DNA of 64,000 nucleotides from Lentisphaeria bacterium (GCA_017456805.1 JAFTIQ010000020.1:1-64000), one strand, 5' to 3'; numbered from the stretch's first letter, positions 52,876-61,668 are shown. The notes: generated by a model not told the origin, from the letters alone. Made by a program: numbers and translations.

Positions 52876-53364
52876 TCACGGATCCCGGAACTGGGAATCC
52901 AGAAAACGCCTGGCGTGTGCCGAAGTTCCGGCTGAATGAAACTTGTCAATGATGGAACGTAATTTCCGTTCTGAAGCTGCCTGACCGATAGCAAATCCAT
53001 TCAGCAGATCAAATGCCTGGAAATCGCTCTCGAAGACTGCCAGTTCCACAAGTTCTTTCAGCCGGTCCGATGCTGAATTTTCCTGTTTGAGCGCAGCCTT
53101 GAACACCTCTTCCGGGTTGGAAATTCCGTTTACATGGGGTGTTTCCAGTTTTCCGAAATTGACATTGAACCCGTGGCTTGTGAGGAAATCCAGAAGCTTT
53201 GCGGCCCGTTCCAGTTCTTCGCTGGAAAATGCCCGCATCCAGCGGGCAGCTCCCGGAACATGCAAATGTTCCAGCCGGGCAGAAAGATTCAGATACACAT
53301 AAGCCGAATTCAAGTCATACATCAGTTGACGGTTCAGGGCTTTGCCTAAATTTTTAGTGAGCAT
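52876..53364 (-). CDS. Ferritin-like protein with altered ferroxidase centre
   Basis: The 162-residue protein aligns well with bacterial ferritin (for example LNRQLMYDLNSAYVYLNLS in the first helix and SSEELERAAKLLDFLTSHG in the second). Compared with E. coli FtnA, Glu17 is Asp17, His53 is Arg53 and Glu130 is Ser131, while Glu50, Glu95 and Gln128 are kept, so the ferroxidase site is probably impaired. A DNA-binding or structural role (Dps-like or mini-ferritin) is possible. I start at the ATG of MLTKN (53364), with GAGG nine bases before it. A promoter lies at 53386-53413. Confidence 0.82.
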   Translation of the reverse strand: MLTKNLGKALNRQLMYDLNSAYVYLNLSARLEHLHVPGAARWMRAFSSEELERAAKLLDFLTSHGFNVNFGKLETPHVNGISNPEEVFKAALKQENSASDRLKELVELAVFESDFQAFDLLNGFAIGQAASERKLRSIIDKFHSAGTSAHARRFLDSQFRDP

Positions 53365-53385
53365 GAGCGGCATCCTCAAGTAAGA

Positions 53386-53413
53386 AATATAATAGACTTC
53401 CTGCAATTTTCAA
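53386..53413 (-). promoter_or_regulatory. Putative promoter of the ferritin-queH-peptidase run
   Basis: TTGAAA (53408-53413) and TATATT (53386-53391) on the minus strand, 16-base spacing, ending about 22 bases before the ferritin start. Confidence 0.6.
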
Positions 53414-53460
53414 GGGAAGGAGAAAAATTTATGTTTCTGCTCCCCTTGAAAAAATATCCG

Positions 53461-54087
53461 TCAAAGCGAGCGCTGAACGCTGACGATCACGCCCTGAAAC
53501 GGGGCTTCTTCCAGCGGATAACTCAAAGGAGCGCTGCCGGGGCGGACATCGCGGATCTCCACAGAATCGTTGTCGATCCCTGTACATTCCCGAAATTCCG
53601 GCTGGTCATTGATCATTGCCAGAACCACATCTCCGGTTCTGAGTGCGGCGGGATGTCTCCGCAAAATCGCAACATCTCCGTTCAAAATGCCTTTATCCTG
53701 AAGATCATCATTCTCCATGGTAACTGCAAAAAGGTTTCTCAGATCGGAAGCACTGGATGCCCGGTTCAGAAACGAAGCATCGCAAAAAATCTCTTTCAAA
53801 GGAGTTGATTTCCGGTTGATGGAACGCAGATCCATTAACGGAATGGAGCGTAAACCGGTCGGACGGCGCTTCGGATGAAGGGGTTTCGTCAGCATAATAC
53901 TCCTGGCTTTCGAACTGCGGGAAAGATATTTTTTCCGCTGCAATGCCCGTAAATGAGAAAAAATCGTAGAGGTCTTTACGGAAAAATTCTCTGCAATTTC
54001 ATAGACGGTCGGCGCCATGCCGTTTGTTTCTTCAAAGCTCTCGATAAATTCAAGAACTTTCCTCTGTTTTTCTGTCAAACCTTTCAT
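53461..54087 (-). CDS. lexA: LexA-like repressor lacking self-cleavage residues
   Basis: The 208-residue protein has the LexA winged-helix N-terminus (LTEKQRKVLEFIESF, NGMAPTVYEIAENFSV, SHLRALQRKKYL) and a C-terminal S24-like fold (KGILNGDVAILRRHP). The residues needed for autoproteolysis are gone: the Ala-Gly bond site after IPLMDL reads Ser89-Ile90-Asn91, the catalytic serine of the GDSM-type motif is Asp128 (DDLQDKGI), and the catalytic lysine is Arg166. It should bind DNA but not be inactivated by RecA-stimulated cleavage. GGGGAAG precedes the ATG at 54087. A palindrome at 54142 may be its operator. Confidence 0.88.
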   Translation of the reverse strand: MKGLTEKQRKVLEFIESFEETNGMAPTVYEIAENFSVKTSTIFSHLRALQRKKYLSRSSKARSIMLTKPLHPKRRPTGLRSIPLMDLRSINRKSTPLKEIFCDASFLNRASSASDLRNLFAVTMENDDLQDKGILNGDVAILRRHPAALRTGDVVLAMINDQPEFRECTGIDNDSVEIRDVRPGSAPLSYPLEEAPFQGVIVSVQRSL

Positions 54088-54141
54088 TGTTTTGACTTCC
54101 CCCCTCATTTGTGTTTATGACGGTTTATCGAATAAAAAACC

Positions 54142-54156
54142 ATCTGTTTTACAGAT
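54142..54156. promoter_or_regulatory. Palindrome upstream of the LexA-like gene, candidate operator
   Basis: ATCTGT-TTT-ACAGAT is a perfect 6-3-6 palindrome, 55-69 bases before the lexA start codon. The inner CTGT and ACAG match half-sites of known LexA boxes but at shorter spacing. Autoregulation is inferred. Confidence 0.55.
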
Positions 54157-54226
54157 ACAGCCATTTCCCGCAGTTTGTTCCATCACTGCAAAAAATTATT
54201 TGAGGGGATTCCGGAAGGGGTGAGTT

Positions 54227-54874
54227 TTACAGAACGGGAGGAGCCGCGGCATCGGCGGTATCGGGAGAGTATCTCTGATCCCATACAAGAATGGACCATT
54301 TTCCGGTTTTATGGTCAAAACGCACTTTGCTGACAGATGCATTTCCGGGAACAGGAACCCTTCCCTCCGGCGGAACTTCTCCGCCCAGAAAACGGTACAA
54401 CCGAACCAGAACCCCGCCATGGGTAACGATCAGGATCCGTTTCCCCGGGCAGTGTTCCGCAAGTTCCTGAAAAGCCTGATTGATACGTTTCTGGAATTCG
54501 CTTCTGCTTTCTCCGCCGGGAACTGCCAGTTCAATGGATTCTCGCCGGAGCATCTCTTCATATTCCGGATAATCCCGTTCCAATTCCGGGTAAGATTTAT
54601 TCTGAATGATTCCGAGATTCCATTCCCGGAGAAGCGGCTCAGGATAAGCCGGCACTCCCGGATGATATTTCAAAACGGCCTTTGCGGTCTCTGATGCCCG
54701 CTGTAAATCGCTGAACCAGGCCTCTTCAAAAGATTCATTCCGGAGCATCTCAGCCGTCACCGCAGCCTGCTGATATCCGGTCTTATTCAACGGAATATCT
54801 TCCCAGCCCTGAATAATTCTATTCTTATTATAATCTGTTTCGCCATGGCGGACCAGGATAAAATCAGTGACCAT
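54227..54874 (-). CDS. Histidine phosphatase (phosphoglycerate-mutase-like)
   Basis: A 215-residue protein beginning FILVRHGETDYNKNRIIQG with the catalytic His in the RHG motif and the downstream IVTHGGVLVRLYRFLG containing the second His. Arg and Glu of the family are present (SDLQRASETAKAV, EWNLG). Members hydrolyse phosphomonoesters such as alpha-ribazole phosphate or act as broad phosphatases; specificity cannot be told. It lies seven bases downstream of the Ppx/GppA-like gene on the same strand. Confidence 0.93.
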   Translation of the reverse strand: MVTDFILVRHGETDYNKNRIIQGWEDIPLNKTGYQQAAVTAEMLRNESFEEAWFSDLQRASETAKAVLKYHPGVPAYPEPLLREWNLGIIQNKSYPELERDYPEYEEMLRRESIELAVPGGESRSEFQKRINQAFQELAEHCPGKRILIVTHGGVLVRLYRFLGGEVPPEGRVPVPGNASVSKVRFDHKTGKWSILVWDQRYSPDTADAAAPPVL

Positions 54875-54881
54875 ATTTCTC

Positions 54882-55826
54882 CTAAAACAGCAGAGTCGGA
54901 AGCAGTTTCAAAACACCCATGCACAACCCATTTGGGGAAACATGGAACTCATCCATTCCGCAGACATCCACAATTGCCCGCTGGATCATTGCACAGGCGG
55001 AAATACTTTCTGCCATATTCTGATCCAGATACGGGATTTTTCTTTTTTCTTCCGGCGAGAGTGCCGCGATCCTTCTGGAAATGGAAATCAGCTGAGATTT
55101 CGGGAACGGCATGGAAGGAATATTATTCTTGTCAATAATCGGCATATCCAATGCAAGAGAAACATAAGAAGTGGGGAACGGCCCCACCATAAACAATTCC
55201 GGAGAAAATCCCGCACTTTTTTTCCAGGCAGAAAATTCCCGGGAGAAATCCTGAAATTCATCCTTCAGGTAAGACATGATCTTTCTCATGCCGAAAAAAC
55301 CGAATGAAGAATGATTCATCTGGAACTTCTCATTCAAAGTGCCGGGGCCCACAGGAATCTCAGATACGATATCGATTCCATTCATCGTTCCGCAGGCGAT
55401 TTTCACCCCGTAATGTCCGATATAGGCAACAATGATCGGCAGAGCAGCAAATTCTTTGGTGACCGTTCCGGCAAAATGAAGGCGTGCCTCATCCTTATTG
55501 CTGAGCAGCTGGGGATAATGTCCGAACATTTTATTGCAAAGGACAAACAGTGTCGTTTTATTCAGAGCGTTTCTCAATGATCCGGAAGCAACAATACTGC
55601 ATTGGTCAACTTTCAGTTCTTCGGCAATTCCCCGCATCTCTTCCAGCGCCTGCCCCGCAAGCTTCATACCATTTTCTGACAAAAGATTATTTTTGGAAAG
55701 GTCTTCCCCGATGCGGGTGTAAGCTGTAAATTCGTTGATGATCTCAGGTTCGCCATCCCCCTCCAAACGGGCAATCAGCATTTGAATTGTGTACGCTCCA
55801 ATATAAATCGCAGCAGCTGTACTCAT
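54882..55826 (-). CDS. Ppx/GppA-like protein with degraded phosphate-binding motifs
   Basis: The 314-residue protein aligns with exopolyphosphatases over the N-terminal actin-like domain: GIAEELKVDQCSIVASGSLRNAL and LSNKDEARLHFAGTVTKEF with the catalytic-type Glu. However, the phosphate loops are altered: the DIGTNS motif reads YIGAYT (Asp8 to Tyr), and DIGGGST reads YIGHYGV. Hence ATPase/polyphosphatase activity is unlikely, and it may be a binding or regulatory homologue. The start at 55826 follows GGGGAAAA; an upstream ATG gives only a Lys/Arg-rich extension. A good promoter lies at 55883-55911. Confidence 0.75.
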   Translation of the reverse strand: MSTAAAIYIGAYTIQMLIARLEGDGEPEIINEFTAYTRIGEDLSKNNLLSENGMKLAGQALEEMRGIAEELKVDQCSIVASGSLRNALNKTTLFVLCNKMFGHYPQLLSNKDEARLHFAGTVTKEFAALPIIVAYIGHYGVKIACGTMNGIDIVSEIPVGPGTLNEKFQMNHSSFGFFGMRKIMSYLKDEFQDFSREFSAWKKSAGFSPELFMVGPFPTSYVSLALDMPIIDKNNIPSMPFPKSQLISISRRIAALSPEEKRKIPYLDQNMAESISACAMIQRAIVDVCGMDEFHVSPNGLCMGVLKLLPTLLF

Positions 55827-55882
55827 TTTTCCCCGTTCCCTTTTCCTGTCTTCCGAACCTTTTCCTTTTCTATCATCTTTTG

Positions 55883-55911
55883 AATATATCTCCACACAAT
55901 GAAATCTTCAA
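55883..55911 (-). promoter_or_regulatory. Putative promoter of the Ppx-like and phosphatase genes
   Basis: TTGAAG (55906-55911) and TATATT (55883-55888) on the minus strand with 17-base spacing. The transcript would start about 50 bases before the ATG at 55826. Confidence 0.65.
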
Positions 55912-55995
55912 GCGTTTTTTTTTGAAATTTTATAAAAAAAAGAATATTTTTTCTGAAATCAGCCTCTTTTTCCCCTCTGCGACATGAAAAACGAC

Positions 55996-56024
55996 TTGAA
56001 AAACCCCATATTGAAGATTACATT
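55996..56024 (+). promoter_or_regulatory. Putative promoter of the GH20-like gene
   Basis: TTGAAA (55996-56001) and TACATT (56019-56024) with 17-base spacing, 36 bases before the start codon. Confidence 0.6.
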
Positions 56025-56059
56025 AATTCACATCCAAAAACCATAAAAAAGGAATCTCT

Positions 56060-57946
56060 ATGGACTCTTCAACAGAAATCTTTCCCATCGATATGAGAAT
56101 TGCCCAGTTCTATATGGCGCGGCATAAAGTTTCCATGACCTGGGCAGAAAAATTCATCGATTACGCTGCACAGCTTGGATTCAATTACATCAATGTATGC
56201 ATTTACGGATGCATCCGGACAGAGATCTTTCATCACATGCCGGAAAAAGATTCTTACTCCAAAGAGGAAATCCGGCATCTGGTCAAATATGCCGCCGGGA
56301 GAGGAATCGAAATCATCCCGAACTACGAATTGTTCGGACACGCGGAATCATTCCTGGAATGTCCTGAGTTTGAACATCTTTGCGAACTCAGAAACGGAAT
56401 CAAAGGAAGATTCACCAACCTGAAAGAATCGTTCTGTCCCTCCGTGGAAGAATCTTATGAATTTATCGAAGCCTATCTCCGGGAAACCACGGAACTCTTT
56501 CCCGGAAAATATATCAATGCCGGACTGGATGAAAATTTTGACATGGCACTCTGTCCGGAATGTGCAGCCTGGGCGGAAAAAGAGGGCAGAGCCGCTATTC
56601 ATGAATACCACACAAAACGGATCCATGATATCATCGTCAATAAACTCGGGAAAACAATGATGATGTGGGATGACTCCCTGGAATCCTACCCCGAAGCGTT
56701 TGAAAATCTTCCAAGAGATATCATCATGCTTTCCTGGTGGTACGGCAGAGCCATTCCCGAACATCCTCATACCGGCGGACCGAAAATGGATTATTTTGCA
56801 TTCCATGAAAAGCACGGATTCCGGTATATCGGGGTCCCTGCCACTTATCATTTCCAGAATATTGAAGCATTTACGGAGTATGCAAAACAATATCATCCCA
56901 TGGGAATGCTGCTCAGCAATTGGGGAAAAATGACCCGTTACAACGCCTTTCCCATGATGAAATATGCCTCCCTCCTCTGGAAGGATGGAATGGATTCCGA
57001 CGACGCTCAGCTGAGCGTCGTCCGGGATTATCTTTCAACCGACAATATCATCGAACAGGAGCTCATGCGGCTTCATTTCCGGGAAGGGGAACATAACAAA
57101 ATGCCCGCCTCCCCTGCGATCTATTCCAACGGAAGCCTGAACTCTTTCGAATACAGAAAAGCACAGGAGGCGCGGACTTTGCTTCCGCTGGTAAAAAAGG
57201 AACTGGATTCGGCAAAAAATCACATTTCCCGCTGCTATTTCTATGAATTGTATTTCTGGCAGAGATGCGAACTCTGGTATTATCAGCTCCGGAAATGCCT
57301 GAGCAAATGGGGAGATCCGAAAGCTGAATTCTCAGATTGGGCAGAATTGACAGCTCTCAAAAATGAAATTTCCGCCGCAAACGAAGAACTGAAAACGTGG
57401 TATGCAGAAGAATACGGCTGTCCCATCCCGGAAAATTTCACCGTAAATGATGTTGTGAAAATGCTTCAAAATCTTCTGGACGGCACCATCAAACGTCCGG
57501 CGGCACGGTTGAAGATCACCTATCCCTACCGTTACGGTTTGGGGGCAATGGAATATTTCATCCGGGGAAAAGAGGCACAGGAATGGCACTCTCTCGGAAA
57601 ATCCAATGGACACTCCTTCTATCCGTTTTATGATGATTGCACCGAATCGGTTTCGTATCTTCTTGCGGATTCTGTTATAGAAAACCCGGCAGAAGTGAAA
57701 ATTCTCTACCGGGAATGTTCCTGCGGGGTCTGCAGCTATGTGAGTTATGAAACGGCGGAATCAACCTGGATCCCGGAATCTGTTGCGGGGGTATGCGGCG
57801 TGGTAACGATGCCGGAAAATCTGCTCAGTGAAGGACGCTACTACTCTCAATTCGGAGAAGGGGAACGTCTGACCATTGAAAAACTGAACAAGCCGCAAGT
57901 TGTAGAAGATAACCACGTTGTTCTGAAGATGAAGCGAATATCCTGA
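56060..57946 (+). CDS. GH20-like family glycoside hydrolase
   Basis: The 628-residue protein has no signal peptide. Its barrel resembles family 20 beta-N-acetylhexosaminidases: FIDYAAQLGFNYINVCIYG, IIPNYELFGHAESFLECPEF and the neighbouring acidic pair Asp157-Glu158 in INAGLDENFD, which in GH20 polarises the 2-acetamido group and acts as acid/base. WDDSLESYPEAFENLP and ILLSWWYG-like segments complete the barrel. The C-terminal part is unusual and lacks a recognised CBM. Probable substrates are N-acetylhexosamine-containing glycans. GGAATC precedes the ATG; a bidirectional terminator follows. Confidence 0.88.
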   Translation: MDSSTEIFPIDMRIAQFYMARHKVSMTWAEKFIDYAAQLGFNYINVCIYGCIRTEIFHHMPEKDSYSKEEIRHLVKYAAGRGIEIIPNYELFGHAESFLECPEFEHLCELRNGIKGRFTNLKESFCPSVEESYEFIEAYLRETTELFPGKYINAGLDENFDMALCPECAAWAEKEGRAAIHEYHTKRIHDIIVNKLGKTMMMWDDSLESYPEAFENLPRDIIMLSWWYGRAIPEHPHTGGPKMDYFAFHEKHGFRYIGVPATYHFQNIEAFTEYAKQYHPMGMLLSNWGKMTRYNAFPMMKYASLLWKDGMDSDDAQLSVVRDYLSTDNIIEQELMRLHFREGEHNKMPASPAIYSNGSLNSFEYRKAQEARTLLPLVKKELDSAKNHISRCYFYELYFWQRCELWYYQLRKCLSKWGDPKAEFSDWAELTALKNEISAANEELKTWYAEEYGCPIPENFTVNDVVKMLQNLLDGTIKRPAARLKITYPYRYGLGAMEYFIRGKEAQEWHSLGKSNGHSFYPFYDDCTESVSYLLADSVIENPAEVKILYRECSCGVCSYVSYETAESTWIPESVAGVCGVVTMPENLLSEGRYYSQFGEGERLTIEKLNKPQVVEDNHVVLKMKRIS

Positions 57947-57986
57947 AAATCTTTCATTTTCCGGGGTGTTTTGAACCAATAAAAAA

Positions 57987-58036
57987 CCGGCAGGAATCTG
58001 TTCTTTGATTTCAAGAAAAGATCCTGCCGGAAGTTT
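57987..58036. terminator. Bidirectional terminator between convergent genes
   Basis: CCGGCAGGA (57987-57995) pairs with TCCTGCCGG (58022-58030), with an A-run on the left and a T-run on the right. Confidence 0.88.
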
Positions 58037-58058
58037 TTATGCTCTGCTGAAACAGTCC

Positions 58059-59747
58059 TTATTGTTTCAGAAGTTCCTGTTTCAGTTTCTGCATTTTCTG
58101 ATCATTCGGCCGGAGCGCGAGATATTGTTCCAAAGCTTCAAGAGCCAATTTTTTATCTCTGTTTTTGAGGATCATGACTTTCAGTTTCCATGCGTTTGCA
58201 TATCTTGCATCCAGTTTATGGAGCTTATCAATCGTAGCCAATGCATCGTCAAAGAGTCCTGCAGAATTCTGATAAAATGCCAGCCGGTAAAGCGAGGCTT
58301 TGGTTTCATAGCATTTTACAGATTCCTTCTGATCCCTGATCGCTGCATTAAGATCGCCTTTTTTCTGCCACAACCGGGCGCTGAGGCTCCAGAGATCTGC
58401 CAGAAAAGCTTTCTTTCCATTCGCCGATTTCATCGCAGTCTGAATCATCTTGAACGCAAGATCCACCTGATTGTTCTGCAAGTAAATATTGCTCATAATC
58501 AGCCATGCATCAAGATTTTCCGGATTGAGTTCCAATGCGAAATGAAGATCATCCATTGCAGCATCGAACAGTTTCAATTCTTTTCTTGCATTTGCTCTGC
58601 TGACATAGAGTTCGTCATTTCTGGGATCCAGCTTGATCGCGCTGGAATAGGCATCTGCGGCTTCCTGATAACGTTTCATCTCAAAGAGAACCAATGCTCT
58701 CCAGTTCTGCGCTGTCAGATAATCGGGAGAAAGGGCGATCGCTTTATCCATGTAGGTCAAAGCAACACTGTAATTATCCTGATATCCGTAGGACATCCCA
58801 AGCTGATAATATGCCTGTTTGTAAGAGGGATTGATCACAAGCACCCGCTGGAAGCACTCCCGCGCTTTTTGAAATTGCCGGGGCCGCGAATTCAAATAAC
58901 AGCAGCCCAGATTATAAATTGCCGCATCAAATTTCGGATCCAGCTTGATTGCCATCTCGAACTGAGCAACTGCAGCTTTCTGATCTTTCAGCTTGTCAAG
59001 GATCAAACCGTACCAGAGACGCGCCCATTTGTCTTCCGGATTGCTGTTAACAACCTCTTCTATGACCGTCCTGGCGTTCTGATACTGCTTTCTGTTATAC
59101 AGAAGGGTTGCATACCGCACCTTTGCGAATGCGTTCTCCGGAGAGATTTTCAAAGCATGCATGATCGAACGTTCGGCGGCATCATACTCTTTCAAGGCTG
59201 TATAAATTTGAGATTCCAGAATATAGCCTTCCGGCCGGTCAGATTCAATTTCTTTCAAAAATTTGGCATCTGCCAAAGCCTGATGAGCAACATTCAGCTC
59301 CTCTTGTGTAAAGGGACGGTCAAGGTTCAACAGAAATTGAACAGCCTTCATTCCTTTGATGTACGCCGTCTGATAACGGGCGGAAAACGAGTCATCCAGT
59401 TCTATGGAATTTTCCAGAAATTGCAGAGCAACCTCCGGATTGTTTTCCTTTTCATACATTTCCAAAGCAACGGTCATGTAACGCTCTGACATTTTCCTTA
59501 ACTGGAGCTTTTCAACATACCATGCTCCCATTTCCACACCTGACCACACGACCCCCACGGCGGAGGTAACAATAATGACCAGCTGAACCAGAAAACGACG
59601 GTAACGTTTTTCGTTTTTTTCCTGTTCTTTCTTCCGTTCTTCCTGCCAGGAAATCAAGACATTTTCCAAAGATCTCAGCTGTTCTGAGATCTTGGAAAAA
59701 TCTTGTGAATTTCCTGTTTGAACCTTGTCTTCCTTACCCTTTGACAC
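58059..59747 (-). CDS. Membrane-anchored TPR-repeat protein
   Basis: A 562-residue protein with a charged N-terminal coiled coil, a membrane segment near residue 55 (LVQLVIIVTSAVGVVWSGV) and then at least ten tetratricopeptide units on the outer side (for example PEVALQFLENSIELDDSFSA, KAAVAQFEMAIKLDPKFDAA, EAADAYSSAIKLDPRNDELY and QEAADA). TPR arrays act as protein-interaction scaffolds. It is 20 bases downstream of an M48 protease gene, so the two may work together at the envelope, for example as in BepA-like systems; that link is inferred. Confidence 0.93.
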   Translation of the reverse strand: MSKGKEDKVQTGNSQDFSKISEQLRSLENVLISWQEERKKEQEKNEKRYRRFLVQLVIIVTSAVGVVWSGVEMGAWYVEKLQLRKMSERYMTVALEMYEKENNPEVALQFLENSIELDDSFSARYQTAYIKGMKAVQFLLNLDRPFTQEELNVAHQALADAKFLKEIESDRPEGYILESQIYTALKEYDAAERSIMHALKISPENAFAKVRYATLLYNRKQYQNARTVIEEVVNSNPEDKWARLWYGLILDKLKDQKAAVAQFEMAIKLDPKFDAAIYNLGCCYLNSRPRQFQKARECFQRVLVINPSYKQAYYQLGMSYGYQDNYSVALTYMDKAIALSPDYLTAQNWRALVLFEMKRYQEAADAYSSAIKLDPRNDELYVSRANARKELKLFDAAMDDLHFALELNPENLDAWLIMSNIYLQNNQVDLAFKMIQTAMKSANGKKAFLADLWSLSARLWQKKGDLNAAIRDQKESVKCYETKASLYRLAFYQNSAGLFDDALATIDKLHKLDARYANAWKLKVMILKNRDKKLALEALEQYLALRPNDQKMQKLKQELLKQ

Positions 59748-59767
59748 AAGAAATTCCTTTCAGAAAA

Positions 59768-61279
59768 TTACTTTTTGATAAAAAGATCATTCGGGGAAAG
59801 TTTATCCACCATACCGCGGATCGCTTTGTAATCCCCGACAGGAGATTTTACACTGACAGGATAGTTCGCCCGGAATGTTGTGACCAGTTCATCACGGTTC
59901 ACAGGATACGCTTCTCCGAATCCATTGTGATCTTTCTTGATCCGTGCGAGAACCTGGCTGAGAGCTTCCGTATTGTATCCGGCTGCAGCGGCAAGAGAAA
60001 CTGCACGGCGGTCCGCTGCAGATTCAAATTCAACCGTATGCCCCTTGGAAAGGTGTTCTCCGGCTGATGCAAGAACTTTGCTGATGGTCTTGAATGCATT
60101 GTCAATTGCAAGCTGAACGCCGGCAGTGGTCTTGTCCACAGCATCCTGAATTCTCTGTTTCTGGACTTCTTCGGAAAGAGAATCAAACAGAGGAATCGCT
60201 TTGACGGTGTTCATGGCAGAATCTGTAATCGCCTTCTTGACTGCCGGATCGTTGAGGTCAATGGCAGAAATCAGGGCAGCGGCGGCAAATGCGGCATAAT
60301 CGGCACAGCCGAGGCTGCGGACACTGTGATGGAACTCAATATGCCCGATTTCATGAGCAAGGATCAGCGCCAATTCATCTTCACTGCGCAAATATTTGAG
60401 CATGCCGGTGGTCACAAAAACAAATCCGCCGGGTGCTGCACAGGCATTCACTGTCGCATCATCTTTCAGAACAATGACATGATAACCGCCGTATGCGTAA
60501 GGAAGATTGGAGTTTTTAAGCAGACGGTCAACGATTTTTTTGACGTACAGCGTAACAGGGTGTGTGGGGTTCAATGCATTTTTCATCATTGCCGCAGCCA
60601 ATCCGGCACCCATATCAAATTCCTGATAAGGTCCGATTTCCACAAAAGAAGCAACGGATGGGAAATCAATCAGACTCCGCTTGGAGACGGGAAGCTTAAT
60701 ATCAACTTTTGTTCCGGGGTTCTGCTGGCTGATATAATTACCAAGTTCCACAGGATAGGCTTTTCCATCTTCACTCTTGACAGATCCATTGGCACTGAGG
60801 ATCAAACGGAGCGCGCGGTTGGTAAGCTCTGCCTGATCCAGATCAGCATCTGCATCCTGATGTCTGGCAGAGGTAAAGTTTTTGACTTTGACTCCGCCTC
60901 TGGGAGGAAGTCCATTCAGCTGAGCTTCCCAGAGTTCCTGTCCGATAACGGTATTTCCGGGAATGTAATATACGCTGTTTCCTTCTGCGATCTCGAGCCA
61001 GCTGTCGGCTTTATCTGTTGCAAGATGTCCTTTCAGCGGAATGATTGCCTTCACAATAACGGTGTCGCCCATTTTCAGAGAGCCAACGACCTTGGAAGAG
61101 GCGCAAGGTGCTTCATGTTTCTGTACTTTCTGAACAGATACATAATATTTCACACCTGCCTGTTTATCCAGTTTAAACTCCAATGCGGGCAATTTAACTC
61201 CAAGTTCATTGAGTGAACTGCACCCCGTAAATGTGAGAGATGCAAGAGCCAATCCGGTCATGAAAAATACTTTTTTCAT
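59768..61279 (-). CDS. M48-family metalloprotease lipoprotein
   Basis: A 503-residue protein with a lipobox (LASLTFTGCSS), an SH3-like N-terminal domain (about residues 45-120, YYVSVQKVQKHEAPC then SKVVGSLKMGDTVIVKAI), and a zinc protease domain with HEIGH at residues 309-313 in LILAHEIGHIEFHHS. The third ligand is probably the Glu in FESAADRRAVSLAAAAGY. M48 lipoproteins degrade or assemble outer-membrane proteins. The SH3-like domain may target it to peptidoglycan. GGGAAAAG precedes the ATG. Confidence 0.93.
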   Translation of the reverse strand: MKKVFFMTGLALASLTFTGCSSLNELGVKLPALEFKLDKQAGVKYYVSVQKVQKHEAPCASSKVVGSLKMGDTVIVKAIIPLKGHLATDKADSWLEIAEGNSVYYIPGNTVIGQELWEAQLNGLPPRGGVKVKNFTSARHQDADADLDQAELTNRALRLILSANGSVKSEDGKAYPVELGNYISQQNPGTKVDIKLPVSKRSLIDFPSVASFVEIGPYQEFDMGAGLAAAMMKNALNPTHPVTLYVKKIVDRLLKNSNLPYAYGGYHVIVLKDDATVNACAAPGGFVFVTTGMLKYLRSEDELALILAHEIGHIEFHHSVRSLGCADYAAFAAAALISAIDLNDPAVKKAITDSAMNTVKAIPLFDSLSEEVQKQRIQDAVDKTTAGVQLAIDNAFKTISKVLASAGEHLSKGHTVEFESAADRRAVSLAAAAGYNTEALSQVLARIKKDHNGFGEAYPVNRDELVTTFRANYPVSVKSPVGDYKAIRGMVDKLSPNDLFIKK

Positions 61280-61668
61280 CTTTTCCCTTTCTATATTTTT
61301 GGTTTTAACGGGTCTTTTTGAAAAGAAAAGGAATCTGAAAAATGATATCAGGAATCTGAAAGAATTACCGCGAAATGTCGTATAATATCCATTATGTTAA
61401 GTCATCAGGTTCAAAAATCATTTTTTTTGATTCTTTTTTTCATCTTTCTTTAATATAACTTTCTTATAATCAATCCCCTGATATAACATAACGGATATTA
61501 TGCGACATCAGAATTCATTTTTATATAACAAATATTCCATATTAATATAGAGGTGAAAAAATATTTTTCAAGTCCCTGAGCAATATTTTTTTGCAATTGC
61601 TTTCCTTTCCAGCGGATTTCATTTCTGTTCAGAGCTGCAGAATTCTTTAAAAAAAATCACATTGCGGC
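61280..61668. other. AT-rich divergent intergenic region with inverted repeat
   Basis: No gene is seen. It holds the large imperfect inverted repeat at 61375-61508, a short direct repeat GGAATCTGAAA (61330-61340 and 61351-61361), long T-runs and the promoter of mraZ at its right end. Confidence 0.7.
61375..61508. repeat. Imperfect inverted repeat of about 33-35 bases
   Basis: 61375-61409 (beginning ATGTCGTATAATATCC) is nearly the reverse complement of 61477-61508 (ending GGATATTATGCGACAT), with few mismatches and one small length difference; a T-rich spacer of 67 bases separates them. Confidence 0.8.

Noticed and set aside
52861..52880. Short palindrome GTGATCAC at the end of the ferritin gene as an operator
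   Set aside because: It lies at the stop codon in a run of co-directional genes, is only eight bases long and has no associated promoter.
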